Shown: positions 63,586-64,000 of the stretch, one piece after another
Layout of the letters: the number at the start of each line of letters is the position of its first letter
Position numbering within the stretch: position 1 is the first letter of the stretch
Assembly (NCBI RefSeq): GCF_021789175.1
Contig: NZ_CP084560.1
Location: forward strand, 1,612,001 to 1,676,000
Direction of reading: 5' to 3'
DNA: 64,000 nt
Source of the DNA: Arthrobacter sp. FW306-2-2C-D06B
Lineage (GTDB): Bacteria; Actinomycetota; Actinomycetes; Actinomycetales; Micrococcaceae
Translations under genes and position numbers: made by a program
Notes under the pieces: generated by a model
The model's input: only the letters and a program-made list of their open reading frames with translations
What the model was told of the DNA's origin: nothing
Databases searched by the model: none

Positions 63586-64000
63586 TTACCGGCTGAGCCC
63601 AGGAACCTGGAAGTTGAAAACGCTCGTGTCGAAGTGGTTGTAAGCCTCGTAGTCCACGAGGTCATAGAGCCGCGCACGGGTGAGCATGTTCTCCACCTGC
63701 GCCTCCTGCGTTCCTGTGGCCTTGATCGTTTCCAGCGTACGCTCTGCAGCCCCCATGGCAATGCGGAGCAAGGTGACCGGGTAGATCACCATGTTCACGC
63801 CGACGCCCTGAAGCTGTTCCACGGTGAATAGCCCGCTCTTGCCGAACTCGGTCATGTTGGCCAGGATCGGCACTTCCACTGCATCACGGATGGCTTGGAA
63901 CTCGCTGAGATCCTTCATGGCTTCCGGGAAGATCGCGTCGGCGCCGGCGTCGACGAGTGCCCGGGCACGTTCCTGCGCGGCCTCGATGCCCTCGACGGCG
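63586..64000 (-). CDS. prpB: Methylisocitrate lyase, C-terminal part (runs off the window)
   Basis: The last 137 residues of a PEP-mutase/isocitrate-lyase-family enzyme that splits 2-methylisocitrate into pyruvate and succinate. Visible: ALVDAGADAIFPEAM, VPILANMTEFGKSGLF, GVNMVIYPVTLLRIAMGAAE and YDLVDYEAYNHFD, which are standard PrpB stretches. The N-terminal active-site part lies beyond position 64000. It precedes prpC on the same strand with a 70-nt gap. Confidence 0.95.
   Translation of the reverse strand, partial: AVEGIEAAQERARALVDAGADAIFPEAMKDLSEFQAIRDAVEVPILANMTEFGKSGLFTVEQLQGVGVNMVIYPVTLLRIAMGAAERTLETIKATGTQEAQVENMLTRARLYDLVDYEAYNHFDTSVFNFQVPGLSR

Overview
This is a GC-rich actinobacterial chromosome segment. 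Gene order, leaderless promoters, mycothiol-type genes, a PriA-type HisA and long Ala/Pro/Lys tails on IF-3 and L20 all point to Micrococcaceae, most likely Arthrobacter or a close relative; that placement is from memory of families and synteny, not from a search. Nothing looks like a prophage, transposon or CRISPR locus. The backbone follows the order I recall from Mycobacterium tuberculosis (infC-rpmI-rplT-tsnR, pheST, argCJBDFRGH, mpg-tyrS, TPR-HAD-tlyA-nadK-recN-pyrG-NUDIX-xerD), with lineage-specific genes inserted between the blocks.

Layout. 1-6.1 kb: end of a LysM protein, then hisC-hisB-hisH-(52-aa membrane protein)-priA-sseB-MFS exporter. 6.1-9.8 kb: DUF1844 gene, then infC (AUU start, long structured leader)-rpmI-rplT-rRNA methyltransferase. 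9.9-15.3 kb: accessory genes (CDF metal exporter, MFS exporter, MutT-like NUDIX, an SOS-box-controlled radical SAM protein, pyroglutamyl peptidase, SIMPL protein). 15.4-19.1 kb: pheST. 19.1-27.4 kb: a secondary-metabolism island with a phosphopantetheinyl transferase, M1 aminopeptidase, Pls/PosA-type NRPS, quinone oxidoreductase and acyl desaturase. 27.6-36.3 kb: the complete arginine operon argCJBDFRGH with ArgR-like dyads over its leaderless promoter. 36.5-43.9 kb: mycothiol-dependent enzyme, Ada-AlkA fusion, Mpg, GNAT, HelD/HelR-like RNA polymerase ATPase and TyrRS. 44.4-49.9 kb: a 16S-23S-5S rRNA operon with no tRNA in the spacer. 49.9-50.5 kb: an inverted pair of 32-bp tandem repeat arrays. 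50.8-61 kb: repeat-rich TPR protein, HAD phosphatase, small acidic protein, TlyA, NAD kinase, RecN, CTP synthase, NUDIX and XerD. 61-64 kb: membrane protein, MTH1-like NUDIX, and the prpC/prpB methylcitrate genes (prpB runs off the window).

How genes work together. The his and arg operons are almost complete biosynthetic units. The PPTase-M1-Pls cluster is a plausible self-contained system for making and trimming an isopeptide-linked polyamine-type product. Ada-AlkA and Mpg form a divergent alkylation-repair pair. At least ten transcription units show a TAnnnT -10 box exactly 6 nt before the start codon, which indicates leaderless transcripts and also settles two start codons. The most unusual non-coding object is the 12+5 unit 32-bp array immediately downstream of the rRNA operon.
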